64,000 nt of DNA from the NCBI GenBank assembly GCA_035760965.1, contig DASTRY010000100.1, positions 59,551 through 123,550 on the forward strand, written 5' to 3'. The notes under the pieces were generated by a model. It ran no database searches. It was not told the DNA's origin and saw only the letters and a program-made list of their open reading frames with translations. Within the stretch, counting starts at the first letter, position 1. Each line of letters opens with the position of its first letter. A program made the translations under genes and the position numbers. The stretch is from JADGHX01 sp035760965 (GTDB lineage Bacteria > Pseudomonadota > Gammaproteobacteria > Steroidobacterales > Steroidobacteraceae). This document shows, in pieces, positions 33,353 to 42,421 of this stretch.

Positions 33353-34750
33353 ATGAACGCCCTGCACCTCTCGACGGAAGAGTTTCGCTCGCTGGCCGAC
33401 CGCGTCACGCAGGTCGCTGCCGATTTTCTCGAGCAACTGCACAGCGCGCGCAGCTTTCCGGTGTGCTCGGGTGAAGAAGTGCGCGCATGCTTCGATGAGC
33501 CGATCCCCGAACACGGCATGAAGGCGAACGCGCTCGATGCGCTGGCAAAGGTCATTGCGCTGTCGCGCGCGCCGTCGCCGCGCTTCTATGGCTACGTGCT
33601 GGGTTCCGGCGAGCCGGTTGCGGCGCTCGCAGATCTCTTGGCAAGTGTTCTCAATCAGAACGTCACGGCTTGGCGATCAGCGCCGGCGGCCGTCACGATC
33701 GAGCGGCAGGTTCTGCGCTGGCTCGCGAGCGCCATGCATTGCGAGGGCTTCACAGGCAGCTTCTGCGGCGGCGGATCCTCGGCGAATCTCATGGCGCTCG
33801 CGATGGCGCGCGAGGCGAAGCTGCCCGGCAACGAGGCGGGCGCGCGCCCCGGCGTGATCTACGCGTCCAGTGAAGTACACATGTCCGTCCCGAAAGCGGT
33901 TGCGCTCTTGGGACTGGGGCGAGCCAATCTCCGCTCGATTCCCGTGGACGCGCAATTCCGAATGCGACCGGAGGTGTTGCGAGAGGCCGTGACCGCAGAC
34001 CTTGCGGCAGGACGCAAGCCGATTGCAGTCGTCGCGACGGCAGGGACCGTGACGACCGGCTCGATCGACCCCATCGCGGACATCGCGGCGGTCTGTCGCG
34101 CGCACGACCTCTGGCTGCATGTCGATGGCGCCTACGGAGCGCTTGCGGCGCTGACGGTGCCCGAGCGGTTCGATGGCATCGCGGCCGCGGATTCCCTCTC
34201 GCTCGATGCGCACAAGTGGCTCTACCAGCCGCTCGATTGCGGAATACTGCTCTTCAAGGACGCTACCGCGGCGCGCACGGCGTTCTCCTTCACAGGCGAG
34301 TACGCGCGTACGCTCGAAGCGGACCCGCTGGAGGCGTTCGCGTTCTTCGAAGAGTCGCTCGAGCTGTCGCGCCGGTTTCGTGCGCTGAAACTCTGGCTTT
34401 CTCTGCGGTATCACGGACTGGCGGCGTTTCGCGCCGCGATTCGTGCAGACCTCGAGCATGCTCGACAGCTTGCGGAGACGATCCGTCGCACGCCCGAGCT
34501 GGAATTGCTCGCTCCCGTGGCGCTCAGCGCCGTCTGCTTCCGATGTCGGGATGGCGGCGCCGATCTGAACGAGCTCAATGCCGCGATCCTGAGACGAGTC
34601 ATCGCGAGAGGACACATCTACCTCTCGAACGCCTCGGTCGATGGGCGATTCGCGCTCCGCGCGTGTTTCGTCAACCATCGAACGACCGCCGCAGACGTTG
34701 CGGCCGTCGTACCGGAGGTTCTGAGCGCGGCGCGCGATCTGCGGAGCTAG
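33353..34750 (+). CDS. PLP-dependent amino-acid decarboxylase (group II, aromatic-amino-acid decarboxylase family)
   Basis: 465 residues; GGAGGCTGCGCC precedes the ATG. The PLP lysine is K288 in SLDAHKWLYQPLDCG. Other fold type I marks are HVDGAYGA (Asp that holds the pyridine nitrogen), GSFCGGGSSANLMAL (phosphate loop) and TAGTVTTGSIDPI. The protein has no signal peptide and should be cytoplasmic. Family members decarboxylate aromatic L-amino acids, glutamate or diaminobutyrate. The link to an aromatic amine dehydrogenase in the same locus favours an aromatic substrate, but this is inference. It starts 35 bases after the IclR gene. Confidence 0.8.
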   Translation: MNALHLSTEEFRSLADRVTQVAADFLEQLHSARSFPVCSGEEVRACFDEPIPEHGMKANALDALAKVIALSRAPSPRFYGYVLGSGEPVAALADLLASVLNQNVTAWRSAPAAVTIERQVLRWLASAMHCEGFTGSFCGGGSSANLMALAMAREAKLPGNEAGARPGVIYASSEVHMSVPKAVALLGLGRANLRSIPVDAQFRMRPEVLREAVTADLAAGRKPIAVVATAGTVTTGSIDPIADIAAVCRAHDLWLHVDGAYGALAALTVPERFDGIAAADSLSLDAHKWLYQPLDCGILLFKDATAARTAFSFTGEYARTLEADPLEAFAFFEESLELSRRFRALKLWLSLRYHGLAAFRAAIRADLEHARQLAETIRRTPELELLAPVALSAVCFRCRDGGADLNELNAAILRRVIARGHIYLSNASVDGRFALRACFVNHRTTAADVAAVVPEVLSAARDLRS

Positions 34751-34939
34751 CGAACCGGTACCAGACGGCTCAGGCTGAGTCGAACCCTGCGTTCATCGGT
34801 CTGGTCCGCGGGGTTCCCCATCGATCCGCCGGCCGGCGCGTTCGAGATGCGGTCGCGCTGATCGGCAAACCCCGTGGAGGAGACACAATTCGTGCCGCGT
34901 GCGCCAGACTCCGCCGAACGCGATAGCGAGTGAGCGAAC

Positions 34940-36427
34940 ATGACAGCCCTGGAAACCCGAACGATCCCCGTCCGCAATCCGCGCACGGGGGCTGTGGACT
35001 TCAGCTTCCCGGTCGCGACCGCAAGGGAAGTCGCGGAGACGGCGGAGCGCCTGCGCCGCAATCAGAAGGCGTGGGCGGCGCGGCCGATCGCGGAGCGGAT
35101 CGGCATCATGCGCCGCTGGTCAGGCGAGCTGATCGCGCATGCCAAGGCCATCGGCGCGGCGGACGGCGCGGATACCGGCGGGTGCCACACGTCGCAGTTC
35201 ACGGCGTTCATCGCGGTGGCGAACATCAACGGCTGGTGCGAGGACGCGGAAGGCGTACTGTCGCGCGCGCGCGTGAGCGGCCAATCCATTTCGATGCCGT
35301 CGGTGCACATCGAGTCGCAGCTCGTGCCGTATCCGCTCGTCGGCGTCATCAGCCCATGGAATGCGCCGATGATGCTGTCGCTGCTGGATGCGGTGCCCGC
35401 GCTCTTTGCGGGATCGGCCGTGCTGCTGAAGCCGAGCGAGGTCACGCCGCGCTTCGTCGAGCCGCTGCTGCACACCGTGCGCAAAGTGCCGGAGCTCGCG
35501 GAGGTGTTCGATGTCGTGCTCGGTGACGGCCGCACGGGACAGGACGTGGTCGCGAACGTCGATCTCATCTGCTTCACGGGCAGCGTGCCGAACGGGCGCC
35601 GAGTCGCCGTGGCGTGCGCGGAGCGCTTGATTCCGTGTTTCCTCGAGCTGGGCGGCAAGGACCCTGCGATCGTCACCGCCACCGCCGACATCGATCGCGC
35701 GACAACCGCGGTTCTGCGAGGCGGCGTGTATGCGACGGGGCAAGTCTGCTATTCGGTCGAGCGCGTGTACGTTCACGAGTCCATCCACGACCGCTTCGTC
35801 GCCGAGCTCGTGCGCAAGGCCAAACAAGTGCGGCTGAACGATCGTGACCCACTCGACGGGCACATCGGTCCGTTCATCTACGTGCGCCAGCCCGAGATCG
35901 TCGAAGCGCATCTGAAGGATGCGGTGGCGAAAGGGGCGAAGGTGCTGACCGGCGGTGTGACGGAAACGCTCGGCGGCGGGCTCTACATGAGACCGACCGT
36001 CGTGACGGAAGTGAACCACTCGATGCGGCTCATGAAAGAGGAGACCTTCGGCCCGATTCTGCCGGTGATGCGCTTCAAGACCGTCGAGGAGGCGATTGCG
36101 CTCGCGAACGACACGGAGTTCGGTCTCACCGCATCGGTGCTTGCCGGCAGCGAGGAAGAGGGTGTGCGCATCGCCGAGCAGGTGAACGCCGGGAGCGTCT
36201 TCGTCCAGGACACGTTCCTCACGTTCGCGAAGCTGCGCAAGATCGGTACGAACAGCTTCGGCGTCTCCGGGCTCGGCGGGTCGCGCACGGGGCCGGAGTC
36301 GATCATGCGATTCCTGCGTCGCAAGGCGATCATGACCAATCGCGGCGCGCCCGCGGACATCCTGGACGACAAGCCGGCGGACGTCGCGGGGCCCGCTCGC
36401 CCGGCGGCCTCATCGACTTCCCGCTGA
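34940..36427 (+). CDS. NAD(P)-dependent aldehyde dehydrogenase
   Basis: 495 residues. Conserved sites: Rossmann region PWNAPMMLSL, KPSEVTP, FTGSVPNGRRV, general base E236 (FLELGGKDP) and catalytic C270 (ATGQVCYSVERV), then EETFGPILPV. It oxidises an aldehyde to the acid in the cytoplasm. It follows the decarboxylase by 190 bases on the same strand, and would complete amine catabolism by oxidising the aldehyde produced by the TTQ enzyme after uptake. It ends 17 bases inside the convergent mrpG gene. Confidence 0.87.
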   Translation: MTALETRTIPVRNPRTGAVDFSFPVATAREVAETAERLRRNQKAWAARPIAERIGIMRRWSGELIAHAKAIGAADGADTGGCHTSQFTAFIAVANINGWCEDAEGVLSRARVSGQSISMPSVHIESQLVPYPLVGVISPWNAPMMLSLLDAVPALFAGSAVLLKPSEVTPRFVEPLLHTVRKVPELAEVFDVVLGDGRTGQDVVANVDLICFTGSVPNGRRVAVACAERLIPCFLELGGKDPAIVTATADIDRATTAVLRGGVYATGQVCYSVERVYVHESIHDRFVAELVRKAKQVRLNDRDPLDGHIGPFIYVRQPEIVEAHLKDAVAKGAKVLTGGVTETLGGGLYMRPTVVTEVNHSMRLMKEETFGPILPVMRFKTVEEAIALANDTEFGLTASVLAGSEEEGVRIAEQVNAGSVFVQDTFLTFAKLRKIGTNSFGVSGLGGSRTGPESIMRFLRRKAIMTNRGAPADILDDKPADVAGPARPAASSTSR

Positions 36428-36763
36428 AGTGCCGGTCGGCTGAGAAGCGGCTGCACGCTCGCGGCGCCTGATCGCCGCCTGCATCAGCATCGTCGCGCTG
36501 ATGGGCGCCGTCACGAACAGGAGCACGGTAATGGCGAGCTCGTGGAGGACGGGGCGATGGGCCAGCGCCGAGGAGACGATCATCGAGGCGATGAGCGCAC
36601 ACCCCGCACCGAGCGTCATACTCATCGAAGGGGCGTGCATGCGCTGAAAAAAAGTCGGCAGGCGCAGCATGCCGATGGCTGCGATGAGCGTCAACGCACC
36701 GGAGGCAAGCAAGAGCAGCGCCGCCGCGACCAGCGCCCATCCCGGGAGATCGCCGCTCGTCAT
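36410..36763 (-). CDS. mrpG: Mrp/Mnh antiporter subunit G
   Basis: 117 residues with three hydrophobic segments and the MrpG core GMLRLPTFFQRMHAPSMSMTLG. It is the last gene of the operon and overlaps mrpF by ATGA. MrpG is a small inner-membrane subunit of the multi-subunit Na+(or K+)/H+ antiporter, required for complex function. Its end overlaps the convergent aldehyde dehydrogenase gene by 18 bases. Confidence 0.9.
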   Translation of the reverse strand: MTSGDLPGWALVAAALLLLASGALTLIAAIGMLRLPTFFQRMHAPSMSMTLGAGCALIASMIVSSALAHRPVLHELAITVLLFVTAPISATMLMQAAIRRRERAAASQPTGTSAGSR

Positions 36764-37041
36764 GGCTCGATCACCTCACCGCGCATGAGAAACTTCGCGA
36801 GCGCGGTCGATCCGACGAATCCGAAGAGGGCGATCAGCAGCGAGATCTCGAAGTAGAACGTCGTCCCCGAGCGGATGCCCAGAGTCAGCAGGATCAGCAT
36901 GCCGTTGATGTACATCGCATCGAGCGCAAGCACCCGATCCTCGGCGCGCGGCCCGCGCAGCAAGCGTATCGTCGCGCCGACCGAGGCAAGCAGGAAGCAG
37001 ACCTGTGCAAACATCACGGCAAAATCGAACAGCGCCTTCAT
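36760..37041 (-). CDS. mrpF: Mrp/Mnh antiporter subunit F
   Basis: 93 residues, three membrane helices, with the MrpF motif RLLRGPRAEDRVLALDAMYINGM. It overlaps both neighbours by four bases, so translation is coupled. Small membrane subunit of the Mrp complex. Confidence 0.9.
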   Translation of the reverse strand: MKALFDFAVMFAQVCFLLASVGATIRLLRGPRAEDRVLALDAMYINGMLILLTLGIRSGTTFYFEISLLIALFGFVGSTALAKFLMRGEVIEP

Positions 37042-37517
37042 TTGAAGATCTCCAGCAGCGGTCTCTCATAGCGCTCCTTGATCGCGCGAATGAGAGCCTG
37101 TTCGTCGTCGACGTCCAGCACGTGTAGCGTCAGCACGCCGTCCGGTGCGAGCCCCGCCCAGATCGTGCCGGGCGTCGACGTCACGATGCCGGCGAGCACG
37201 GCGAGGCCATGCGGATTGCGGAGCTCGAGAGGAATGCGGACGAATGCGGAGCGGACATTCCGCGTGCGGCGGCCGAGGATCACGCGCGCGACGCCGAGAT
37301 TTGACTGCACGATGTCGTAGAGCACGCGGAAGAACAGCGCCACCGCGGTGGCGGGCCGTCGCATGCGCGGCTCGTCGGGAAGAAAGTCTCGAAAGACGAC
37401 CACGATGACGATCGAGACGACGAGCCCCAGCACCACTTGCCCGATCGAAACGGTGCCGTTCAGCAGCAGCCACAACACGACCATGGCGAGAATCAAGAAC
37501 GGGCGTAGGCGCTTCAT
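37038..37517 (-). CDS. mrpE: Mrp/Mnh antiporter subunit E
   Basis: 159 residues from ATG 37517, which overlaps the mrpD stop (ATGA); the longer frame upstream lies inside mrpD. Two N-terminal membrane segments, then a cytoplasmic domain with RIPLELRNPHGLAVLAGIVTSTPGTI and HVLDVDDE, as in MrpE. It supports assembly of the antiporter. Confidence 0.9.
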   Translation of the reverse strand: MKRLRPFLILAMVVLWLLLNGTVSIGQVVLGLVVSIVIVVVFRDFLPDEPRMRRPATAVALFFRVLYDIVQSNLGVARVILGRRTRNVRSAFVRIPLELRNPHGLAVLAGIVTSTPGTIWAGLAPDGVLTLHVLDVDDEQALIRAIKERYERPLLEIFK

Positions 37518-39154
37518 GGCTGCACCGGCTTGGAGGTTGCCAGGACTGCATGGATATACGCGTCGGGCTGATGCAGTGCTCGTGCCGCAGCGGTGAGGTA
37601 TGTCATGACGGGTCCGGCCATTACAGTGAGTCCGATCCCCACGAGCACCAGGAAGGCCACCGGTACCGCTTCCAGCATGCGCACGCGCGGCCGCGTGGTT
37701 TCGCGAGCTGTCCAGAACAGGCGCACGCCGATACGCAGAAATGCAAGCAGGGCGGCGAGGCTGGCGCCGAGCAGAGCCACCACCAGCACCCAGACGTGAG
37801 CGGGATGCTGAACGACGCCGAGCGACCCCAACGCCGCAACGATGAGCGAGACTTTCGCGAGGAATCCCGCGAGCGGCGGCAGGCCGGCGACGAGCAAGCC
37901 GCAAGAGAGAAAAGCGAGTCCCAGGAAAGCGACGCCTGCGGGAATGATGAAGCCGACCTCGTCGTCGTCCATTGAAGCAGAGGATCTCGCCGGCTCGCCG
38001 ACGTCGAAGGCGGTATACGTCGCCTCCGCTCCGTCACGGTCGAGAACGGCGGTCACGCTATGCATCTGCATCCGCGCCGCCATGCCGGCGACCAGGAATG
38101 CCGCGGCGGTCGCAGGCGCCGAGATCACGAGATAGAAGAGCGCGGGCGCGAGGGTCGATGCGGAGCCGAGCGCCAGTGCGGCGAGAACGGTGCCGGCAGA
38201 CACGATCACGCTGAATGCGATCAGACGCGGCGGGTGGCGGGCCGCCAACGCGCCGAGACTACCGACGGCCATCGTCGCGATGGCGGCTGCGAACAGCAGC
38301 GAGCCGCCGTACAGCACCGGTTTCGACGGATCCACCATGAAGCCCACTCTCACGATCGAGTACACCCCGACCTTCGTGAGAATGGAAAACACGGCGACCA
38401 CCGGCGCGGCGGCTGCCGAGTACGCGGTCGGCAACCAGAAGTTGAGAGGCCAGATGCCGCCCTTGATGAGGAACGCGACGGCGAGCACGGCGAGACCGCC
38501 ATCGAGCAGACGGCGATCCTGCGGCGAGGCCTCGTCCCAATGTGCGGCGAGATCCGCGAGGTTCAGCGTTCCGGCCGCGCCGTAGATCACCGCGACGCCG
38601 ATCAGAAAGATGAGCGAAGCGGCAAGGTTCACCGCGATGTAGTGCAGGCTCGACGTGACGCGCGCAGTGCCGCCGCCGTGCATGAGCAGCCCGTACGACG
38701 CCGCGAGCAGGATCTCGAAGAACACGAAAAGATTGAACAGGTCGCCTGTCAGAAAGGCGCCGTTCACGCCCATGAGCAGCAGCTGGAACAGCGGGTGATA
38801 GTAGACGCCGAGTCGATCCCACTGCGCGAACGAGTACACGACCACGGGAAGGGCGATCGCGGCGGTCAGGGCGAGCATCACGGCCGCGAGGCGATCCGCG
38901 ACGAGCACGATGCCATATGGCGCAGGCCAACTGCCGATGGAGTAGACGAGAATGCCATCGGGTGCAGCCCCCGACGCCGGGTGCGATGTCATCCAGAGCA
39001 ACGTGCCGGCTGCCGCCGCCTGGATCAACGTCGATGCGAGCGCGATGAGAGCTCGCGGCAAGCGCCGCGGCTCGCTGAAGAACAGGAGAACGGCTGCGCT
39101 CAGGAGCGGAACGACGATTGGCAGCGCAGTAACGTGATGAAGCCACGCCGTCAT
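37514..39154 (-). CDS. mrpD: Mrp/Mnh antiporter subunit D
   Basis: 546 residues, about 14 membrane helices. It belongs to the NuoN/NuoM-like proton channel family, with the conserved Glu in FFEILLAASYGLL and Lys in FLIKGGIWPLNFWLPTAYSAA. It is one of the two large ion-translocating subunits. It overlaps mrpC and mrpE by four bases on either side. Confidence 0.92.
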   Translation of the reverse strand: MTAWLHHVTALPIVVPLLSAAVLLFFSEPRRLPRALIALASTLIQAAAAGTLLWMTSHPASGAAPDGILVYSIGSWPAPYGIVLVADRLAAVMLALTAAIALPVVVYSFAQWDRLGVYYHPLFQLLLMGVNGAFLTGDLFNLFVFFEILLAASYGLLMHGGGTARVTSSLHYIAVNLAASLIFLIGVAVIYGAAGTLNLADLAAHWDEASPQDRRLLDGGLAVLAVAFLIKGGIWPLNFWLPTAYSAAAAPVVAVFSILTKVGVYSIVRVGFMVDPSKPVLYGGSLLFAAAIATMAVGSLGALAARHPPRLIAFSVIVSAGTVLAALALGSASTLAPALFYLVISAPATAAAFLVAGMAARMQMHSVTAVLDRDGAEATYTAFDVGEPARSSASMDDDEVGFIIPAGVAFLGLAFLSCGLLVAGLPPLAGFLAKVSLIVAALGSLGVVQHPAHVWVLVVALLGASLAALLAFLRIGVRLFWTARETTRPRVRMLEAVPVAFLVLVGIGLTVMAGPVMTYLTAAARALHQPDAYIHAVLATSKPVQP

Positions 39155-39495
39155 GCATCGTGCTCCCGCCCATCGACGTGGTCCGTGCCCGTGAGGCCTC
39201 GTGAGGCGAGCAGCACGACGAGAAAGAGCGCCGTCGTGGCGAAGCCGATCACGATGGCCGTCAAGACGAGCGCCTCGGGAACCGGGTCCGCGTACAGACT
39301 CGCGTTCGTGGCGCCGTCCGCCCGGATGATCGGCGGCTTGCCGACCGCGAGGTGCCCCACACCGAAGATGAACAGATTGACGGCGTACGAAAGCAGAGAC
39401 AGACCCAGGATGACCTGAAAGGTGCGCGGCCGAAGTAACAACCAGACTCCGGAGCCGGTGAGCAATCCGATCGCGATGGCGAAGATCAGCTCCAT
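39151..39495 (-). CDS. mrpC: Mrp/Mnh antiporter subunit C (NuoK-like)
   Basis: 114 residues from ATG 39495, which overlaps the mrpA stop by one base (TGATG). Three membrane helices as in NuoK, with LSLLSYAVNLFIFGVG and PEALVLTAIVIGFATTALFLVVLL. It completes the membrane arm shared by complex I and Mrp antiporters. Confidence 0.92.
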   Translation of the reverse strand: MELIFAIAIGLLTGSGVWLLLRPRTFQVILGLSLLSYAVNLFIFGVGHLAVGKPPIIRADGATNASLYADPVPEALVLTAIVIGFATTALFLVVLLASRGLTGTDHVDGREHDA

Positions 39496-42347
39496 CACGC
39501 TCTCACCCGTATACCGGCAACCGGTTCGGCTTCGGGCGCGCGGCGTCCTCGCAGCGACTGGTGTGCGAGCGAGACGAGGATCAGCGTCGTGGCCCCGATC
39601 ACGACGAGGTACACGCCAACGTCGAACAAGAGCGTGCTCGACAAGTGCACGTCGCCAACGAGCGGGAGGTCGATGTGCGCCGACATATTCGTGAGGAACG
39701 CTCGCGATCCGAGCCACGCTCCGCAGCCGGTGGACGCCGCGGCCAGCAGTCCGACCGCCATCCAGTACTGCGGACGGATTCGCAGGCGGGATTCGACCCA
39801 GAGCGTGCCCGTGACGAGGTACTGCACGATGAACGCGGTCGCGAGAATGAGCCCGCCGACGAAGCCGCCACCCGGCGCATTGTGACCGCGCAAGAGAACG
39901 TACAGGGAAATCACTCCTGCCGCGGGGAGCACCAGTCGCCGCAGGGTTGCAGGCGAGATCATCGTTTGCGCGGCGTCGCGCGCGGTGCCGGGCAGGCTTT
40001 CGGGCGGCGGTCGGAAACGGCGCAGCACCTTGTAAACCGTGAGCGCAACGATCGCGACGACCGTGATCTCTCCGAGCGTATCGAAGCCGCGGAAGTCGAC
40101 GAGCGTCACGTTGACGACGTTGCGGCCGCCGCTCGCCGGAAGCGCCTGTGCGAGGAAGAACTCACTGAGCGGTGAGGGCGCACCCGGATGGACCAGCAGC
40201 GTGTACGAAAGGAGTGCCATGCCGGCGCCGGCAAGCGTCGCCACGATGGCATCGCGCAGCCGGCGCGCACGGGCGCGAGTGGTTCTGCGCCCCGGGTCCA
40301 TCGTGTCGATGCGCTTGGGAAGCCAGCGAAGGCCGAGCAGCATGAGCACCATGGTCACCACCTCGACACTGATCTGCGTGAGCGCAAGGTCGGGAGCGGA
40401 GAACCATGCGAAAGTGAGGAACGTGACGAGTCCGGCACCGCCGAACATGATGAGCGCCGCCAGGCGATGGAATTTGGCCTGCAGCGCCGTGCCCAAGGCG
40501 CACGCCCCGCCGACGATCCACAGCAGCGCGAAGCTCAGCTCGAGCACCGTGATGCTCGGAGCGCTGAAGCGCGCAATCGAGTTGTTGAGAGTGAGATAGC
40601 CCACGACGCTGCAAGCGATAACGATGATCAGGAGCTGAATCTGCAAGCGCCGCGAGATGACGAGTCGCTGCAGGCGATCGAACGTGCGCACGAGGCGCAG
40701 CGTGAGCCGGTCGAACCAGTGCCTGCGTGCGGCCCCAACTGCCCGCAGGGCGAGTCGCGCGAGCACGCGTCGCGAAAGCAGAAATGCATAAAGCGTGAAT
40801 CCGCCGACGAGAGCGATCGCGCTCATCGCGAGCGGGGCGTGAAATCCCGGCCACGCCGAGAGGCTGTATGCCGGCTGGCGGCTGCCGAGAATCGCATGGG
40901 TCGCAAGCGAGAGAACCGGCCCGATCGTCTGCGCCGGCATGATGCCGACGAGCAGACAGATGACGACCAGGATGAGGCTCGGCGCGAGCATCCAATGCGT
41001 GGGCTCGTGCGGCTCACGCGGCAGATCGCGTGCCGGCGGACCCAGGAACACTCGGTGAAAGAAGCGCGTCGAGTAAGCGACGCTGAACACCCCGGCGAGC
41101 GTTGCCAGCGCCGGCAGGCCGATCCGCAGCGCCGGCGTTTCACCCGCGAAGATGGTTTCCGCAAAGAACATCTCTTTCGAGAGAAAGCCGTTCAGCAGCG
41201 GCACACCGGCCATCGCGGCCGCGGCAACGAGAGCGAGCGTCGCCGTGATCGGCATCGCGCGTGCAAGGCCGCCGAGCCGCGCAAGGTCGCGCGTTCCGGT
41301 TTCGTGGTCGACGATGCCGGCGGCCATGAAGAGGGAGGCCTTGAACGTCGCGTGGTTCAGCATGTGGAAGATGGCGGCCACCAAGGCGAGCGGGCTGTCC
41401 ATCCCGAGCAGCAGCGTCATCAGGCCGAGATGGCTCACGGTGGAGTAGGCGAGCACGCCCTTGATGTCCCGCTGGAATAGCGCTGCGCACGCCCCGAGCA
41501 CGAGCGAGCCCATCCCCACCGAGCAGACGATCCCGAACCAGAGGTCCGTGCCGGCAAGCGCCGGCCACAAGCGCGCGAGCAGGAATACGCCCGCTTTGAC
41601 CATTGCGGCGGAATGCAGGTATGCGGACACCGGAGTCGGTGCGGCCATCGCCTGCGGCAGCCAGAATTGAAACGGCACCTGTGCGCTCTTCGTGAACGCG
41701 CCGAGCAGCAAGAGCACGAGCGCCGCCGGATACCACGGATGCGCATGTATCCGGTCCGCCGCGGCGAGTACCGCGTCGAGCTCGTAACTTCCCACGATGT
41801 GACCGAGAAGAAGCACACCTGCGAGCAGACAGAGCCCGCCTGTTCCCGTCACGCTGAGCGCCACGATCGCGCCGCGTCGGCTCTCGGCGCGGTGGTACCA
41901 GTAACCGATGAGCACGAACGAGGTGAGGCTCGTCATCTCCCAGAAAACGACGAGCTGGATGAGATTCCCCGAGAGCACGATGCCGAGCATCGAGCCCATG
42001 AAGGCCAGCAGGAACGAGAAGAAGCGCGGCACGGGATCGGCCGGCGACATGTAGTAGCGCGCATAGAGCACGACCAGGGCGCCGATGCTCGTGACGAGCC
42101 CCGCGAACATCCACGCGAAGCCGTCCATGCGTAGAGCGATTCGCACGCCGGCCTGCGGCAGCCACTCGAGCGAGCTGCGAACGATCACTCCATTCGCCAC
42201 TTGCGGATAGAGCAGCGCCACCGCGCACAGGGTTGCGAGCGCAACGATGCCCGCGAGCCACGCCTCGGCGTTGCGGGCGTTCGGCCTCAGGAAGGCCGTG
42301 CACACGCCGCCCACGAACGGAAAGAGGACTATGAGCCACAGTAGCAT
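39495..42347 (-). CDS. mrpA: Mrp/Pha antiporter subunit A fused to B
   Basis: 950 residues. ATG 42347 follows GGGAG; a TTG start at 42383 lies inside a hairpin and is less likely. The first two thirds are NuoL-like (WEMTSLTSFVLIGYWYHRAE with the channel Glu, AFTKSAQVPFQFWLPQAMAAPTPVSAYLHSA with the channel Lys). The MrpA-specific C-terminus follows and then a MrpB domain (LLRGHNAPGGGFVGGLILATA to the end). The A-B fusion followed by C-G is the group-2 (PhaAB) operon type. The complex exports Na+ or K+ in exchange for H+ and aids alkaline pH and salt tolerance. Confidence 0.92.
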   Translation of the reverse strand: MLLWLIVLFPFVGGVCTAFLRPNARNAEAWLAGIVALATLCAVALLYPQVANGVIVRSSLEWLPQAGVRIALRMDGFAWMFAGLVTSIGALVVLYARYYMSPADPVPRFFSFLLAFMGSMLGIVLSGNLIQLVVFWEMTSLTSFVLIGYWYHRAESRRGAIVALSVTGTGGLCLLAGVLLLGHIVGSYELDAVLAAADRIHAHPWYPAALVLLLLGAFTKSAQVPFQFWLPQAMAAPTPVSAYLHSAAMVKAGVFLLARLWPALAGTDLWFGIVCSVGMGSLVLGACAALFQRDIKGVLAYSTVSHLGLMTLLLGMDSPLALVAAIFHMLNHATFKASLFMAAGIVDHETGTRDLARLGGLARAMPITATLALVAAAAMAGVPLLNGFLSKEMFFAETIFAGETPALRIGLPALATLAGVFSVAYSTRFFHRVFLGPPARDLPREPHEPTHWMLAPSLILVVICLLVGIMPAQTIGPVLSLATHAILGSRQPAYSLSAWPGFHAPLAMSAIALVGGFTLYAFLLSRRVLARLALRAVGAARRHWFDRLTLRLVRTFDRLQRLVISRRLQIQLLIIVIACSVVGYLTLNNSIARFSAPSITVLELSFALLWIVGGACALGTALQAKFHRLAALIMFGGAGLVTFLTFAWFSAPDLALTQISVEVVTMVLMLLGLRWLPKRIDTMDPGRRTTRARARRLRDAIVATLAGAGMALLSYTLLVHPGAPSPLSEFFLAQALPASGGRNVVNVTLVDFRGFDTLGEITVVAIVALTVYKVLRRFRPPPESLPGTARDAAQTMISPATLRRLVLPAAGVISLYVLLRGHNAPGGGFVGGLILATAFIVQYLVTGTLWVESRLRIRPQYWMAVGLLAAASTGCGAWLGSRAFLTNMSAHIDLPLVGDVHLSSTLLFDVGVYLVVIGATTLILVSLAHQSLRGRRAPEAEPVAGIRVRA

Positions 42348-42373
42348 CGGTCGCACTCTCCCAGAGATCGCAT

Positions 42374-42395
42374 GCGCCGCCAAGTTTGGCGGCGC
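42374..42395. repeat. 10-bp perfect inverted repeat between nhaR-like and mrpA
   Basis: GCGCCGCCAA (42374-42383), two-base centre GT, TTGGCGGCGC (42386-42395). It lies between the LysR stop and the mrpA start on the same strand, with no T-run. As RNA the arms would form a tight hairpin just before the mrpA ribosome-binding site; as DNA it could be an operator. Confidence 0.65.
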
Positions 42396-42421
42396 TCACT
42401 CCGTTTGCGCCATGACGTTCC

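Noticed and set aside
40188..41480. Plus-strand 430-codon frame opposite mrpA
   Set aside because: Low-complexity charged sequence; mrpA on the other strand is unambiguous.
42348..42383. TTG start of mrpA at 42383
   Set aside because: It sits in the arm of the inverted repeat and adds a non-family N-terminus; ATG 42347 has a ribosome-binding site and the usual start.
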